A stretch of DNA of 64,000 bases, taken from the NCBI GenBank assembly GCA_003243445.1, contig QFQQ01000008.1, forward strand, positions 1 through 64,000, written 5' to 3'. This DNA is from Citrobacter freundii. GTDB lineage: Bacteria; Bacteroidota; Bacteroidia; Chitinophagales; Chitinophagaceae. Of the stretch, positions 51,212 through 61,555 are shown one piece after another. The stretch's first letter is position 1. Every line of letters begins with the position of its first letter. Under the pieces are notes generated by a model that did no database searches, was not told where the DNA came from, and saw only the letters and a list, made by a program, of their open reading frames with translations. The position numbers were made by a program, and so were the translations under genes.

Positions 51212-53530
51212 TTATTTTTTTGTCACAGCGATCGTATTCACTTTACCATTTACTTTCACTTTTACTGTTTGCTTGTCTGGCGAAGAGATCTTATAGTTCG
51301 TAACCACTCCATCTTTCCAGCTGAAATCAACAGTGATATTTCCCCTTGCCTTCAATCCTTTTACGGAGCCCTGTGCTTTCCACAGATCAGGAATAGCGGG
51401 TAAAAGATCGATATAACCCGCATGACTTTGTAAAAGCATTTCAATCGTGCCGGCTTCAGCGCCAAAGTTCCCATCTATCTGAAATGGTGGGCCAGCGGAG
51501 AAAAGGTTTGGATATACACCACCGCCTGCACCATAGTTGATATCTGTACGCAGCGTTGGCTTCAGGATCTCTTTCAATAATTTGAAAGCACGGTTGCCAT
51601 CCAGTAATCTTGCCCAGAATAGCTGCTTGTAAGCGATTGACCAGCTTGGACCGTCATCGCCACGAACATTCAGCGTCTTCTTTGCTGCTTCCGCCAGATC
51701 CGGCGTGCCGTTTGCTGTGATCAGATTTGCAGGGAATAGTCCATACAAATGTGAGATATGGCGGTGTTGCGGATCTGTTTCCTTATAGTCTTCCAGCCAT
51801 TCCTGTATGCGGCCATCTTTTGCGATGATGCCGGCGGGAGGCAGTTTTGGTAATGTAGCTTCCAGCGAATCAGCGAACGACTGATCGATCTTCAACTTTC
51901 TGGCAGCGATGATCACATTCCCAAAAAGTTCACGGATGATCTGGTTATCGATAGCGGCACCAACACAGATGCTGGCATGATTTCCATTTGGAAGATAAAA
52001 AGAATTTTCCGGTGATGACGATGGAGAGGTGACCAGCCAGCCTGTTTTATCATCTTTTACCAGGATGCTGTTATAGAACAATGCAGAACCCTTTAAGATC
52101 GGGTAAATGCTTTTTAAATAATTCACATCATTGCTGAACGCGTAATGATCCCAGAGATTATTGCAAAGCCAGCCTGAGCCGGACTTCGTAACGCCCCAGG
52201 AAGCACTTTCACCGGGCTCTGTGAAGCCCCAGACATTGGTGATCACATGCGCAACCCAGCCCTCCGCGTTGTAATATGCCTTTGCCGTACGCTGCCCCGG
52301 TTCTACCAGTCCTCTCACCAATTCAGTTAAGGGAAGATTCAATTCTGACAGATTGGACATTTCCACCGGCCAGTGATTCATTTGCACGTTCACGTCCAGG
52401 TGATAATCACCATTCCATGGAGTATGTACCTGGTTCGCCCATAAGCCCTGAAGATTTGGCGGAAGCAATCCTATTCTTGTGCTGCTGATGCTGAGATAGC
52501 GGCCAAACTGCATGAAGAGAATTGGCAGCGATTTATCCTTATCAGGAAACTGGTAATGCTCTGCAAGACGTTTGTCTGTGGTAAGCGATTCGTTTTCTCC
52601 TGAACCAAGATCAACCTTCACGCGGTCAAATAACTTTTTGAAGGAAGCAATGTGCTGCTGCTTTTGCAATGCATATCTGCGGGCTACTGCGGCAGTCATA
52701 TTCTTTGCGACCAGTTGTTTATAATTGGGATTACGGAAATCTGTTGCCGTTGAAATAAAGACGATCGCTTCATCTGCTCCGGTTACTACCAATTCATTTC
52801 CATTGGTTGTTTGCGAGCCGCCGGTGTTCAATATTTTTACTTCGGTGAAGTACTGCATGCCTTTTCCATCCGTACCGTTGTCCAGCTGACCGCTTAACTG
52901 CAAGGATTTTCCATTGACGGATGAAGTTCCTCTTTCCGGGCGGCTGATGCCAACAGAAAAACTGATCATACCTTTTTTATCAGCAGTGATCCTGACCACG
53001 TCCACATCATCCCCAAAACTGCAAAAATACTCACGGGTGTATTTCACCCCATTCAATTCAAAGTAAGTTGTAGCGACCGCACTGTCCAGTGAAAGTCTTC
53101 TTGTATAGTTGCTGTATTTTTTTGCATCGCCATTGAACTTGTAATGGAGGTTCAGATCAGCGAGCATTTGAAAACATCCCCACTGCCTTCCGCCCGAGCC
53201 CGGGCCAAGACAGATAAATTCTTTATCGATCAGCTTTTGTGCCTCATCGTTTTTTCCTTCTGATAAAAGTTGTCTTATTGCAGGAAGCTGTTTGTATGCA
53301 TTATAGTTATTAGCATCCTGCGGGCTGCCTGACCACAGTGTGATATCGTTCAGTACTATTTTTTCTTTTTCTATTCCACCATCGGGTGTCATGCCCAATC
53401 GTCCGTTACCGAGCGGAAGTGTTTCTTCCCATTGGGCGGCGGGCTTATCAAACCAGATCCTGAGCGGACGGTTCTGAGCAAACACAGTAATACTTGCGAG
53501 CGTGAAGAAAGAAGCAATCATTAATTTCAT
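51212..53530 (-). CDS. GH95 alpha-L-fucosidase (or alpha-L-galactosidase)
   Basis: The enzyme is about 772 residues from the ATG that opens the signal peptide (about 1-18, ending VFAQN). The order is an N-terminal beta domain beginning LRIWFDKPAAQWEETLPLGNGRLG, then an (alpha/alpha)6 barrel with NVQMNHWPVEMSNL, TSPSSSPENSF, DPQHRHISHLYGLFP and QIDGNFGAEAGTIEML, then a C-terminal beta domain. These hold the Asn pair, Glu and Asp of GH95 inverting enzymes. Most characterised members cut alpha-1,2-L-fucose, a minority alpha-L-galactose. The co-located alpha-galactosidases suggest debranching of a galactan by this enzyme. Confidence 0.93.
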   Translation of the reverse strand: MKLMIASFFTLASITVFAQNRPLRIWFDKPAAQWEETLPLGNGRLGMTPDGGIEKEKIVLNDITLWSGSPQDANNYNAYKQLPAIRQLLSEGKNDEAQKLIDKEFICLGPGSGGRQWGCFQMLADLNLHYKFNGDAKKYSNYTRRLSLDSAVATTYFELNGVKYTREYFCSFGDDVDVVRITADKKGMISFSVGISRPERGTSSVNGKSLQLSGQLDNGTDGKGMQYFTEVKILNTGGSQTTNGNELVVTGADEAIVFISTATDFRNPNYKQLVAKNMTAAVARRYALQKQQHIASFKKLFDRVKVDLGSGENESLTTDKRLAEHYQFPDKDKSLPILFMQFGRYLSISSTRIGLLPPNLQGLWANQVHTPWNGDYHLDVNVQMNHWPVEMSNLSELNLPLTELVRGLVEPGQRTAKAYYNAEGWVAHVITNVWGFTEPGESASWGVTKSGSGWLCNNLWDHYAFSNDVNYLKSIYPILKGSALFYNSILVKDDKTGWLVTSPSSSPENSFYLPNGNHASICVGAAIDNQIIRELFGNVIIAARKLKIDQSFADSLEATLPKLPPAGIIAKDGRIQEWLEDYKETDPQHRHISHLYGLFPANLITANGTPDLAEAAKKTLNVRGDDGPSWSIAYKQLFWARLLDGNRAFKLLKEILKPTLRTDINYGAGGGVYPNLFSAGPPFQIDGNFGAEAGTIEMLLQSHAGYIDLLPAIPDLWKAQGSVKGLKARGNITVDFSWKDGVVTNYKISSPDKQTVKVKVNGKVNTIAVTKK

Positions 53531-53680
53531 AGCAAAACATTTTCCGGCCTTATCAGCAAAGTTATCAGCGTTTGTTTGTTGGGGAATGGACAATGTTATT
53601 GTTGGCATGGATTATTTCACGTGCAATTTATTCAATAAAAAATGTACGGCGAAGGTGCAGCCACCGCCGTACATCGATAA

Positions 53681-54907
53681 TTATTTCTTATAACCGAAGG
53701 TCAGTTCGCTCAGGTTGCTGTAAGAGCCGTCATTCGAAGCTACTTTTTTTACCCTGATCCTGATATACCTGATCTTTGGTGTATTGGTTGGAAAGTTGAT
53801 GGTATAAGGACCGATCCCATCGTCCGAGCGGGTAACTTCCTGCAATAAGATCCATCCTTTGGAGATCGCTTCATCCTTCCAGCCAGGATTGTTACCGGGA
53901 ACAGTTGTCGCGGCGTTGGTGATATCTGCAATACCCCAGATCTCATACTGAACAGGATTATGACAGCAGTTGCGGCCCGTTACCTCCACCGTTCTCAGGC
54001 TGTCGTAGGCCTTCCCCATATCAAACGTAAAATGGTGTGGTAAAGGGCTATCCGAATTACTGTGGAAAATGTTGGGATATCCTTGCGGCCCCACTGAACC
54101 ATCCCATAGTTTTGAAACACTTGTCTGGCCTTCAAATGGCTGCACGTCATATGGAAGATTAACCGTATTGAACAAAGCTTTATCGCATTTAACAATACCA
54201 AATTCAATATTCGGAAATGTATCCACCAATGAAGCGGCGAAGGTATCCAATGCTGTGCTGGTGGGTTTATAATATGATTGGTAAGCGACCTTGCTTCCGT
54301 ATTTATAATCGTTAAGCGTAATGGAATTCTGTGCAGGCGCCAGCGGAACTTCTTTAGCCTGTCCGTTTATATCAGTGTATCGGATATTCGTGAGCGTATT
54401 TGTTGTGTCCGGAGCGAGAAAGTTAAGTGTGATAGAGGTGCCATCATCATTCAATAACTTGTATGGATCGGTAAGATTGATCGGGCGATTCATCAGGCTG
54501 TTGCGATAAGTTGCACCATACACCCGCGCATTCTGTATCTCCGTTGGTATGGATTTGTTTCCTTTATTATCAAAAGAGAAAACAAAAAATGAATAGGTGT
54601 ACTCCTGGAGGTTATTGATCACGGTATAGATCGTGTCCGACGGATTATGCGAAGTGGCAGCCACTTCCACTGAATCCCGGTTATTGTTCCAGTAAACCCG
54701 GTAACGGGATACGGATGGGTCGGGGCTTGGCGACCAGCCAATGCCCAACCGGCCATTTCCTGAACGGGTAAAAGACTTATTAATGGCTCCGGGATATTTG
54801 ATCTCTTCACCATTCAGGAATTCCCTGAATTCGTCAGGCCTTTGCGAGCAGGCGAACAGGCAAACAAGAAAGAAGATCCAGAGCCTTTGTGAAATATTTT
54901 TAAGCAT
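53681..54907 (-). CDS. DUF4998 surface lipoprotein (putative glycan-binding)
   Basis: The 408-residue lipoprotein has lipobox LFAC (Cys20). Residues about 25-215 have two fibronectin-like repeats, with GRLGIGWSPSPDPSVSRYRVYWNNN and YSFFVFSFDNKGNKS, which I recognise as the DUF4998 family of Bacteroidota PULs. The C-terminal 150 residues (about 255-408) resemble a discoidin/F5-8 type C-like beta-sandwich (TGRNCCHNPVQYEIWGI, RYIRIRVKKVASNDGSYSNLSEL). It is probably anchored at the outer-membrane surface and binds the target glycan for the SusCD pair. No enzymatic motif is seen. Confidence 0.85.
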   Translation of the reverse strand: MLKNISQRLWIFFLVCLFACSQRPDEFREFLNGEEIKYPGAINKSFTRSGNGRLGIGWSPSPDPSVSRYRVYWNNNRDSVEVAATSHNPSDTIYTVINNLQEYTYSFFVFSFDNKGNKSIPTEIQNARVYGATYRNSLMNRPINLTDPYKLLNDDGTSITLNFLAPDTTNTLTNIRYTDINGQAKEVPLAPAQNSITLNDYKYGSKVAYQSYYKPTSTALDTFAASLVDTFPNIEFGIVKCDKALFNTVNLPYDVQPFEGQTSVSKLWDGSVGPQGYPNIFHSNSDSPLPHHFTFDMGKAYDSLRTVEVTGRNCCHNPVQYEIWGIADITNAATTVPGNNPGWKDEAISKGWILLQEVTRSDDGIGPYTINFPTNTPKIRYIRIRVKKVASNDGSYSNLSELTFGYKK

Positions 54908-54942
54908 GAGGATGTAGTTTATGATTAGCTAAGCAATCTGTT

Positions 54943-56205
54943 TTACCTGGGATCTCCCCAGAATGTCAATTCGGCAACGTTAAAGAAGTTGTTGGTCAGC
55001 GAGGCATTTTCCAGGCATTGGAAGCGGATGTATCGCACTTTGGGAAGGTCGAGTGAGAAGTTGTAGCTGAAACCGGCATTCCAGAAATCAAGATCTGCAT
55101 TGGTGTATTGCGGGTTTGGCAGACCAGATGGTTTGTCCATCAGCCTGAATGTTCCGAGGTTGATCCATCCGTTTGCGGAGGTCTGGCCTACACCGGGCGA
55201 ACCGGGACCACTTGGCAATGTTTCATCAACGGGTGAGGTGGAGCGACCCCATAGAGTCCAGGTGAGCGGGGCACCCGCCTGCCATAACCAGTTGCCACTG
55301 CCATCAATTCCACGGTTCCAGATCGTATAACGGCTGAGCTTCGCTGTTTGTCCCATATCAAAAGTGATCACGGCAGGCCATACCAAGGGCTGTATCGGTT
55401 GCTCTGTATGATAGCCGGGTGAACCTGTATTACCATTCCATAAGTTCTGGATCTCCCAGCCAAAACCAGTTCTGGCATCGGTCGGCAATACATAAGGATT
55501 GAATTTTCCTTTATCCATTTGTATCTCGAAGATCGGCGTGATGGTAGTAAAGAAAGTATCAGAGATATTGCCAAACTGGTCAGTAATGTAAATACCAAAT
55601 TCTTTTGGGATCGTATCATAACCACGGAGACTGTACGATATGGTGTCCTTGCTGGTATAATTCTGATTGATGATCTCAAATTGTTTTGTTACAGGATCCT
55701 TTGTGATAGTGATGATCCCAAGATTGGCTTTTTCCTTATTCAGCACATTGATATTGATGCCGCCGAAATCAGGCTTTGCAACGATCGTTGGAAACGCCTG
55801 CATATAAGCCGGCGTGCCGGGATGGACCGTTACAACCACCGAATCGGAAAACACATTTGCACGGCTTACACTGTACAGTACAACTTTATAATCCTGGCTT
55901 TTTTCAAAACCGCCAACCAGAATGGTATCCGAATAGTAGGAAGATTTTGTCTGACGGCTTGTTGTTTCATTGATCTTATAGTTCGCCTGCACATAAAGAA
56001 TGTTATCGGAGGCCGGCAAAGTATAGGTAATGATCGCGCCCCCTGCCTTATTCGTTACCTGAACATTGGTAACGGGCGAAGGTTTTGTCAGGTCCTGCGA
56101 TACAACATCTTTATATTCCGATACTTTGCTGCAGGAGAAGAAACACACTATGGAAAACGTCCATAGAATGAGTGATAAAGTTTTATATGAAAAATTCATA
56201 GTCAT
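54943..56205 (-). CDS. DUF4959/DUF5000 surface lipoprotein (putative glycan-binding)
   Basis: The 420-residue lipoprotein has lipobox FFSC (Cys25). The order is an N-terminal fibronectin-like part (about 35-130, TKPSPVTNVQVTNKAGGA), a middle DUF5126-like part, and a C-terminal DUF5000 domain (about 245-420) with a discoidin-like fold: TARTGFGWEIQNLWNGNTGSPG, SRYTIWNRGIDG and RYIRFQCLEN. This domain string is common directly downstream of SusD genes and is taken to be a surface glycan-binding protein. The neighbour on each side in the operon is 25-35 bp away. Confidence 0.86.
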   Translation of the reverse strand: MTMNFSYKTLSLILWTFSIVCFFSCSKVSEYKDVVSQDLTKPSPVTNVQVTNKAGGAIITYTLPASDNILYVQANYKINETTSRQTKSSYYSDTILVGGFEKSQDYKVVLYSVSRANVFSDSVVVTVHPGTPAYMQAFPTIVAKPDFGGININVLNKEKANLGIITITKDPVTKQFEIINQNYTSKDTISYSLRGYDTIPKEFGIYITDQFGNISDTFFTTITPIFEIQMDKGKFNPYVLPTDARTGFGWEIQNLWNGNTGSPGYHTEQPIQPLVWPAVITFDMGQTAKLSRYTIWNRGIDGSGNWLWQAGAPLTWTLWGRSTSPVDETLPSGPGSPGVGQTSANGWINLGTFRLMDKPSGLPNPQYTNADLDFWNAGFSYNFSLDLPKVRYIRFQCLENASLTNNFFNVAELTFWGDPR

Positions 56206-56230
56206 ATATTAAGCAGTTCGTAGATTTTAT

Positions 56231-58144
56231 TTACCAGTAAGGAGTTTGAACAAGATTTGGGTTCGTGATCAAATCGTATTCCTGTATAGGGAATAAATAG
56301 TCTCTTAGTCCAAACGATGGCTGGTAGACAGTGCTGAGTTGATAATATCCGGCGATCGTTCTGTTGAAAACGGTCCAGCCCTGAAATGGTCTTGCCAATA
56401 CATTTTGCAATTCCTTCCACCGGCGGAGATCCCAGCCGGCCTGTCCTTCAAACGCCAGTTCAATTCTTCTTTCCTGGTGGATGATCTGACGCAGGCCATC
56501 TTTTGTTGTTGGCTTGCTGGCATTGCGGGAAAATTGCGACCATGATTCGAGCACGCCTTTCAGGCCGGCTCTTTCGCGTACTTTATCGATCCAGCTGTAT
56601 ACTTCTGAAGAAGGACCGGATACTTCATTCAGACACTCGGCGTACAATAACCACAGGCCGGAAAGACGGATAAAGGTCCATGGATATGTTTGCCATACAG
56701 TATTCTGACCCGGTACAGATTGATAATGCACCAGCTTCTTCGGCCAGTAACCTGTTGCGTTATACCTTGTACGATCGGGCGGTGAAGCATATCCGTTCAC
56801 GGCGTTTACATAGTTCGGGTTGTTGTCGTTTGTATTGCCGGAACCAAACCAGGTGGCGCCATCAAATGATACGCTCGAATAATAGCGTGGTTCACGCTCA
56901 AAGTTGCCTTTCACCGTTGTATAATCCTGTTTGATATAATAACGATGAGTTTCATCGCCAACTTTCAGTTGATAACGGCCTGCATAATCCCAGTTCTTAT
57001 CTTCATTGATCGGCACACCATTCTTTGAATAGAAGATCTCTGATTCGGAGATCGGTACGGAAAAGTTGGAATACACAGCAAACACATTTGCCGCTGCTTC
57101 TGCCGTTACGCGCGGCATGGACATATACTGCCAGCCATAGCGCGGGTTAAGTGTCCACACCTGCTCTGGATTCCATCCATCTACAAATGCACCCTGCAGC
57201 GTGAGCAATTGTTTTGTCTGGTCGGACATATTCACGATGTTGCCCTGCACGCGCAGTTCATAAGGTTTGCCACCCGCAGCCACAGCCGCATCGATTGCTT
57301 TTTTGCAGGCATCTGCGGCGGCCTGCCATTTTGCGGGATCTGCTGTAGTGGAGAAAAGATTTACGCCATCTTTATTTTTAAATGTAGCGTAATCAGGATT
57401 ACCATTGAAAAGCGGGCTTGCCTGTGTAGCCAGTACTTCCGCTTTTACTGCCAGTGCAATGGTTGAAGTGACTCTTCCTGCTTCCGCCGCTGCGTTCTGA
57501 ATAGCGGAAGGAAGGTCGGCGATCGCTTCATCAAGTGTTTTGATCACATATCTGAAGCAGGAGTCAACGGTTTGTTGTTTTTGTCTCACTTCTTCTGAAG
57601 TAGCATTGATCGGAATGGCTACGTCAGCAATAGGAATTGGTCCATACATGCGCAGCAGCCAGTAGTGATAATACGCTTTCAGGAATTTTGCTTCGGCGCT
57701 CCATCTTTTCTTATCAAATGGCTGAAGATCGAGCGGCTTGTCTACGTTATCGAGAAATGTATTACACATCCTAATGGACTCATACATTTTCACGCCCATA
57801 TTATAACCATCCCAGAAGTTGTGGATCGGATTGAGGCTGTTCTGCAGGCCGCGCATCAGGTTAAAGCCATCATCTCCCCCCTGTCCTCCCAGCGTTGTCT
57901 GATCCTGCATGTTGATAGGGAAAAGGATCTCTCCCGAAGCCGTGAATCCGGCATTTCTTCTTACATCCGCAAGTGCCTGCAGGTTGGCATAGCAGCCAAA
58001 GAGATAAGCCTGTGTTTCGTTGGCATTGCTGAATGAACTGTTCAATGTGGCAACGTTGTCCGGTGTTACATCGAGATATTTTTTACAACCTGTAAAAAAC
58101 ATCGCGCTCAAACCGGCCAGTAATATTGTTGTATATCGTTTCAT
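56231..58144 (-). CDS. SusD/RagB-family outer membrane lipoprotein
   Basis: The 637-residue lipoprotein has lipobox FTGC (Cys20), followed by KKYLDVTPDN, a typical SusD start. The helical tetratricopeptide-like scaffold is visible in repeats such as WSAEAKFLKAYYHYWLLRMYGPIPI (about 117-141) and VCK-type helices at about 265-295. The C-terminal LNEVSGPSSEVYSWIDKVRERAGLKG and HQERRIELAFEGQAGWDLRRWK are signature SusD blocks. It caps the SusC channel and delivers glycan to it. It overlaps nothing and lies 41 bp after susC. Confidence 0.95.
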   Translation of the reverse strand: MKRYTTILLAGLSAMFFTGCKKYLDVTPDNVATLNSSFSNANETQAYLFGCYANLQALADVRRNAGFTASGEILFPINMQDQTTLGGQGGDDGFNLMRGLQNSLNPIHNFWDGYNMGVKMYESIRMCNTFLDNVDKPLDLQPFDKKRWSAEAKFLKAYYHYWLLRMYGPIPIADVAIPINATSEEVRQKQQTVDSCFRYVIKTLDEAIADLPSAIQNAAAEAGRVTSTIALAVKAEVLATQASPLFNGNPDYATFKNKDGVNLFSTTADPAKWQAAADACKKAIDAAVAAGGKPYELRVQGNIVNMSDQTKQLLTLQGAFVDGWNPEQVWTLNPRYGWQYMSMPRVTAEAAANVFAVYSNFSVPISESEIFYSKNGVPINEDKNWDYAGRYQLKVGDETHRYYIKQDYTTVKGNFEREPRYYSSVSFDGATWFGSGNTNDNNPNYVNAVNGYASPPDRTRYNATGYWPKKLVHYQSVPGQNTVWQTYPWTFIRLSGLWLLYAECLNEVSGPSSEVYSWIDKVRERAGLKGVLESWSQFSRNASKPTTKDGLRQIIHQERRIELAFEGQAGWDLRRWKELQNVLARPFQGWTVFNRTIAGYYQLSTVYQPSFGLRDYLFPIQEYDLITNPNLVQTPYW

Positions 58145-58185
58145 CGTAAATGAAATTTGAATAATTGAAATGTTGCAGTGAATGG

Positions 58186-61100
58186 TTAGAAATCGAATTT
58201 CAATCCGAGGTTAAATACTTTCTGGATCGGATAGGCAAAACCATTACCCGCAAGTTCTGGATCCCACAGTTTGAATTTGCTGAATGTAAGCAGGTTCAAA
58301 CCGCTGAAGTAGATACGTGCTGCGCGCATGGATGCTTTGCTTGTCCATTTCTTTGGAAAAGTATAACCTGCTTCCACTGATTTCAACCGGATAAAACTGC
58401 CGTCTCTCAACCACCAGGTGCTTTGCTGCTGATTATTCGGAATGTCATAGACTGAAAGACGGGGCCAGAGAGCATACAGGTTTTGATTTTCTTCAGACCA
58501 GTGATTGTCTGCATATGCCTGCAGGATCTGTGCATTGTTGACAAATGGCGCTGTGCCGAAGATGCCATAATCAAAGCTGGTTACTCCTGTAGGGTTGATA
58601 AAGAATGATGATCTGGCCGATCCCTGGAAGAATGCGCTCAGGTCGAAATTTTTATATCCGAGAGAGAAGCCAAAACCATAGATCACCTGCGGTGTGGAAG
58701 GCAGACCGATCGGCACCATATCATCCTGGTCGATCTTACCGTCTTTATTGATATCCCTGTACTTGATATCGCCGCCCTGTGGCAGGTAAGTACCGAAGAT
58801 CTGGGATGGTGAATTGGCGGCTTCCTTATCATCCACAAAGAGGCGTTCTGCAATAAATCCAAAAGGCTGATTGATCATCCTTCCGGTTCTGAAGCTCCAG
58901 GGGTTGCGGTATTCAGGTTCTTCGAGATGGCCGACTTTATTGCGGGTGATGGTGAGGTTGCCCAGCACGGAAGCCCAGAGACCTGACTTAAAGTCCTGGC
59001 GGTAATTGATGTTCAGATCAATACCGTCAGCAGTTGCTTTACCAAGATTTGAGCGGAGATTGCCGGCAGCGCTGTTCTCAATACCAGCTGTCACTGGAAT
59101 AAAACCACGCTGGATCAGGATATCATACCTGTTCTCTTTATAAACTTCGGCAGTGAAGTTGAGTTTATTAAAGAAAGTAAATTCTGCTGCAAGGTTTGCC
59201 TTTCGTGAAGTTTCCCAGGTCACATCAGGATTTGGATAGGCATAAATGGTTGTACCCTGCATTGAGACTGAATTGTTTGTGCCGAAATACACGGAAGGAC
59301 CGGAGTTTGGCGAAACGTTCGACAGGTAAAAGAAGCGTTGAGTTTTTGGATCTCCGATCGCGTCATTACCAACAAGACCATAACTGCCACGGAGTTTCAG
59401 TCTTGTGATCACATTGCTTATTCCGCCCTGCCAGAATTTTTCATTTGATACCAGCCATCCTGCACCAACGGTCGGAAAGAAACCAAAGCGGTGGTCCGGT
59501 GCAAATTTCTCTGAGCCGTTATAGCCAAAGTTGAATTCAAAGAAATAACGGTTATCAAAAGAATAGCTTGCTCTTCCTGAAATACCAAGGTTCCGGTTTG
59601 GCAACGATGCCTGGAGGTTGCCTGCATTGCCATCGATCGTTTGCTGACGGGTGCCGATCAACGATGCACCTACGTTGTGTGATCCGAATGCACGGTTGTA
59701 ATCGATACGGCCGAGCAGGTAGAGATAAGTGTTCAGGTATTTGGGACCTTCATTATATCCAAGATATTCTCTCGCGGCACCGGGTTGTTGGTTGAGCCAT
59801 CTTAGTTTGTATTCCCCGGTCTGCTCATTATAACTCTGCATATCATAATAGAATGGCAGATAGTTGCGGCTTACATCAAAATAGGCATAGCGGTTAGTGC
59901 TGAATAAACCAAAGAAGGATAAACCGGGTGTGATGAATTTGAGGTTCTGATTAACTTCAAATTGTGCAGACATTCTTGATTCGGAAAAACTTTTATATCC
60001 ATACATCAAAGAAGCATATGGATTCGATTGAAGATTTCCTGTCTGATTGATCGCATTGCCGAAAAGAATGTGATTGGTGTTTTTGTTCGCGCTGTCCGGC
60101 AGATAATATGCAGGGAATGCAACAGGATTTGAGTGCAATACCTGTGAGTAAAGGTCTGTTGCGAAGCTGTTGCCCTGGTTGCTGATCGGGCCGGTGTAAT
60201 CATTGAAGTTGCCCCAGAGACGGATCCCAAGTTCCGTTGTTGAACTTGCTTTGATACTGGTGTTTGCGCGAAGCTGATAATTTTCAAACTTCATTCCCGA
60301 GTTGAAATTATTCACAGGATTTACCTGCAGGATACCATTATCACGGGAATAAGATCCGGCAATATAATATTTCGCCAGTGTATTACCGCCGCTCACGTTA
60401 AAGTTTGCACGGCGTGTACTGGTGCGGTCTTTGAACAGGGTCTTCATCCAATCCACTGCCGGATAGATATATGGTGTAATGCCACCTTCACCGGCCAGCG
60501 TTTTTTGTGTACCAATGATCTTATTCGGACTGTAGAAAGGAGTTGCAAGCGGGTCTCTGGTTGTAAGTGCCTCGTTATACGAGCGCATATACGTTACAGG
60601 ATCTGCAAGCTTGATGCTTTTGGTTGGTGTGGAGATCGCCGATTCAACGCGTACTTCAATCTTTGCCTGACCAGCTTTGCCCTCCTTGGTCGTTACAAGT
60701 ATTACACCGTTTGCACCGCGCGCTCCATAGAGAGCAGCTGCGCTTGCATCCTTCAGAATGGAAAAGCTCGCGATATCATCCACCTGGATCCTGGCGAGAT
60801 CGCTGGCGGTCAGCTCAATGTTATCGACAAGGATCAGGGGGCTTGCACTGTAGCCAAGTGTTGTAACGCCGCGGATAAAGAAAGATGAGTTATCAAGGCC
60901 GGGTTGACCACCACGTTGAAAGGAGATCACACCGGAGATTTTTCCGGCAAGTGCATTGGTGAGATTGCTGGCAGGGATCTTCAGTTCTCCCGGTTCAACG
61001 GTAGTAACTGATCCCACAACGGCTTCCTTTCTTTCACGGCGGCCGAATGCGGTGACAACAACAGCGCCCGATGTATCAACCATCGTAGTGAGGTAGATCA

Positions 61101-61428
61101 TAGCGGCCTGACCTTTTGTAACCAATACCGCCTGCGGACGATAGCCGATCGACGTGAACTCCAGCATCGCCTGGTTACTGGAAATGTCCAGTGAAAACGC
61201 CCCCGAGCGATCCGTACTGGTACCCTGTTTGGTACCTCTGATCACAACGGACACGCCATTTACCGGCTGTTTGGTCATGCTGTCCAATACGAAACCAGAT
61301 AGAACACCGGAAGAGTTTTGCGCAGAAAGCTGACGCGGAAGTGAAAGAAAGATAAACAGGGAGAAGGCAAGCAGGAACCGGATCCGGACACGGCCCATCC
61401 TGCTGAAACAAGCAGAACTCGTATTCAT
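58186..61428 (-). CDS. SusC/RagA-family TonB-dependent outer membrane transporter
   Basis: The transporter is about 1080 residues from ATG 61428, which fits the signal peptide (hydrophobic run about 15-33, ending RQLSAQ). A carboxypeptidase-like beta domain (about 45-125, VLSGFVLDSMTKQPVNGVSVV) is followed by the plug (about 135-270) with the SusC signature LVDNIEL and DIASFSILKDASAAALYGARGANGVILVTTK, then a 22-strand barrel ending in NLGLKFDF. It imports oligosaccharides together with SusD, using TonB energy. It is preceded by its own promoter. Confidence 0.96.
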   Translation of the reverse strand: MNTSSACFSRMGRVRIRFLLAFSLFIFLSLPRQLSAQNSSGVLSGFVLDSMTKQPVNGVSVVIRGTKQGTSTDRSGAFSLDISSNQAMLEFTSIGYRPQAVLVTKGQAAMIYLTTMVDTSGAVVVTAFGRRERKEAVVGSVTTVEPGELKIPASNLTNALAGKISGVISFQRGGQPGLDNSSFFIRGVTTLGYSASPLILVDNIELTASDLARIQVDDIASFSILKDASAAALYGARGANGVILVTTKEGKAGQAKIEVRVESAISTPTKSIKLADPVTYMRSYNEALTTRDPLATPFYSPNKIIGTQKTLAGEGGITPYIYPAVDWMKTLFKDRTSTRRANFNVSGGNTLAKYYIAGSYSRDNGILQVNPVNNFNSGMKFENYQLRANTSIKASSTTELGIRLWGNFNDYTGPISNQGNSFATDLYSQVLHSNPVAFPAYYLPDSANKNTNHILFGNAINQTGNLQSNPYASLMYGYKSFSESRMSAQFEVNQNLKFITPGLSFFGLFSTNRYAYFDVSRNYLPFYYDMQSYNEQTGEYKLRWLNQQPGAAREYLGYNEGPKYLNTYLYLLGRIDYNRAFGSHNVGASLIGTRQQTIDGNAGNLQASLPNRNLGISGRASYSFDNRYFFEFNFGYNGSEKFAPDHRFGFFPTVGAGWLVSNEKFWQGGISNVITRLKLRGSYGLVGNDAIGDPKTQRFFYLSNVSPNSGPSVYFGTNNSVSMQGTTIYAYPNPDVTWETSRKANLAAEFTFFNKLNFTAEVYKENRYDILIQRGFIPVTAGIENSAAGNLRSNLGKATADGIDLNINYRQDFKSGLWASVLGNLTITRNKVGHLEEPEYRNPWSFRTGRMINQPFGFIAERLFVDDKEAANSPSQIFGTYLPQGGDIKYRDINKDGKIDQDDMVPIGLPSTPQVIYGFGFSLGYKNFDLSAFFQGSARSSFFINPTGVTSFDYGIFGTAPFVNNAQILQAYADNHWSEENQNLYALWPRLSVYDIPNNQQQSTWWLRDGSFIRLKSVEAGYTFPKKWTSKASMRAARIYFSGLNLLTFSKFKLWDPELAGNGFAYPIQKVFNLGLKFDF

Positions 61429-61508
61429 ATATAAGCAATTGTTGTTTTGATTCAGCACAGGAGCAAAACAGGCAATCAATCTGTTCTGTACTATCCTATA
61501 CTATACCA

Positions 61509-61541
61509 CTAAAGTAGGGCAATATTCTGTCCCGTCCAAAA
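61509..61541 (-). promoter_or_regulatory. Promoter of susC inside the operon
   Basis: On the minus strand TTTTG (61541-61537) and TACTTTAG (61516-61509) are 20 bp apart, matching the Bacteroidota -33/-7 layout with one mismatch in the -7 box. The start codon is about 80 bp downstream. It could allow expression of susC and downstream genes independently of the upstream GH36-type gene. Confidence 0.5.
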
Positions 61542-61555
61542 TTTTTGAATGAATA

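Noticed and set aside
55519..56166. 215-codon plus-strand frame inside the DUF5000 lipoprotein gene
   Set aside because: It is entirely antisense to a gene with a signal peptide and domain matches, so it is a shadow frame.
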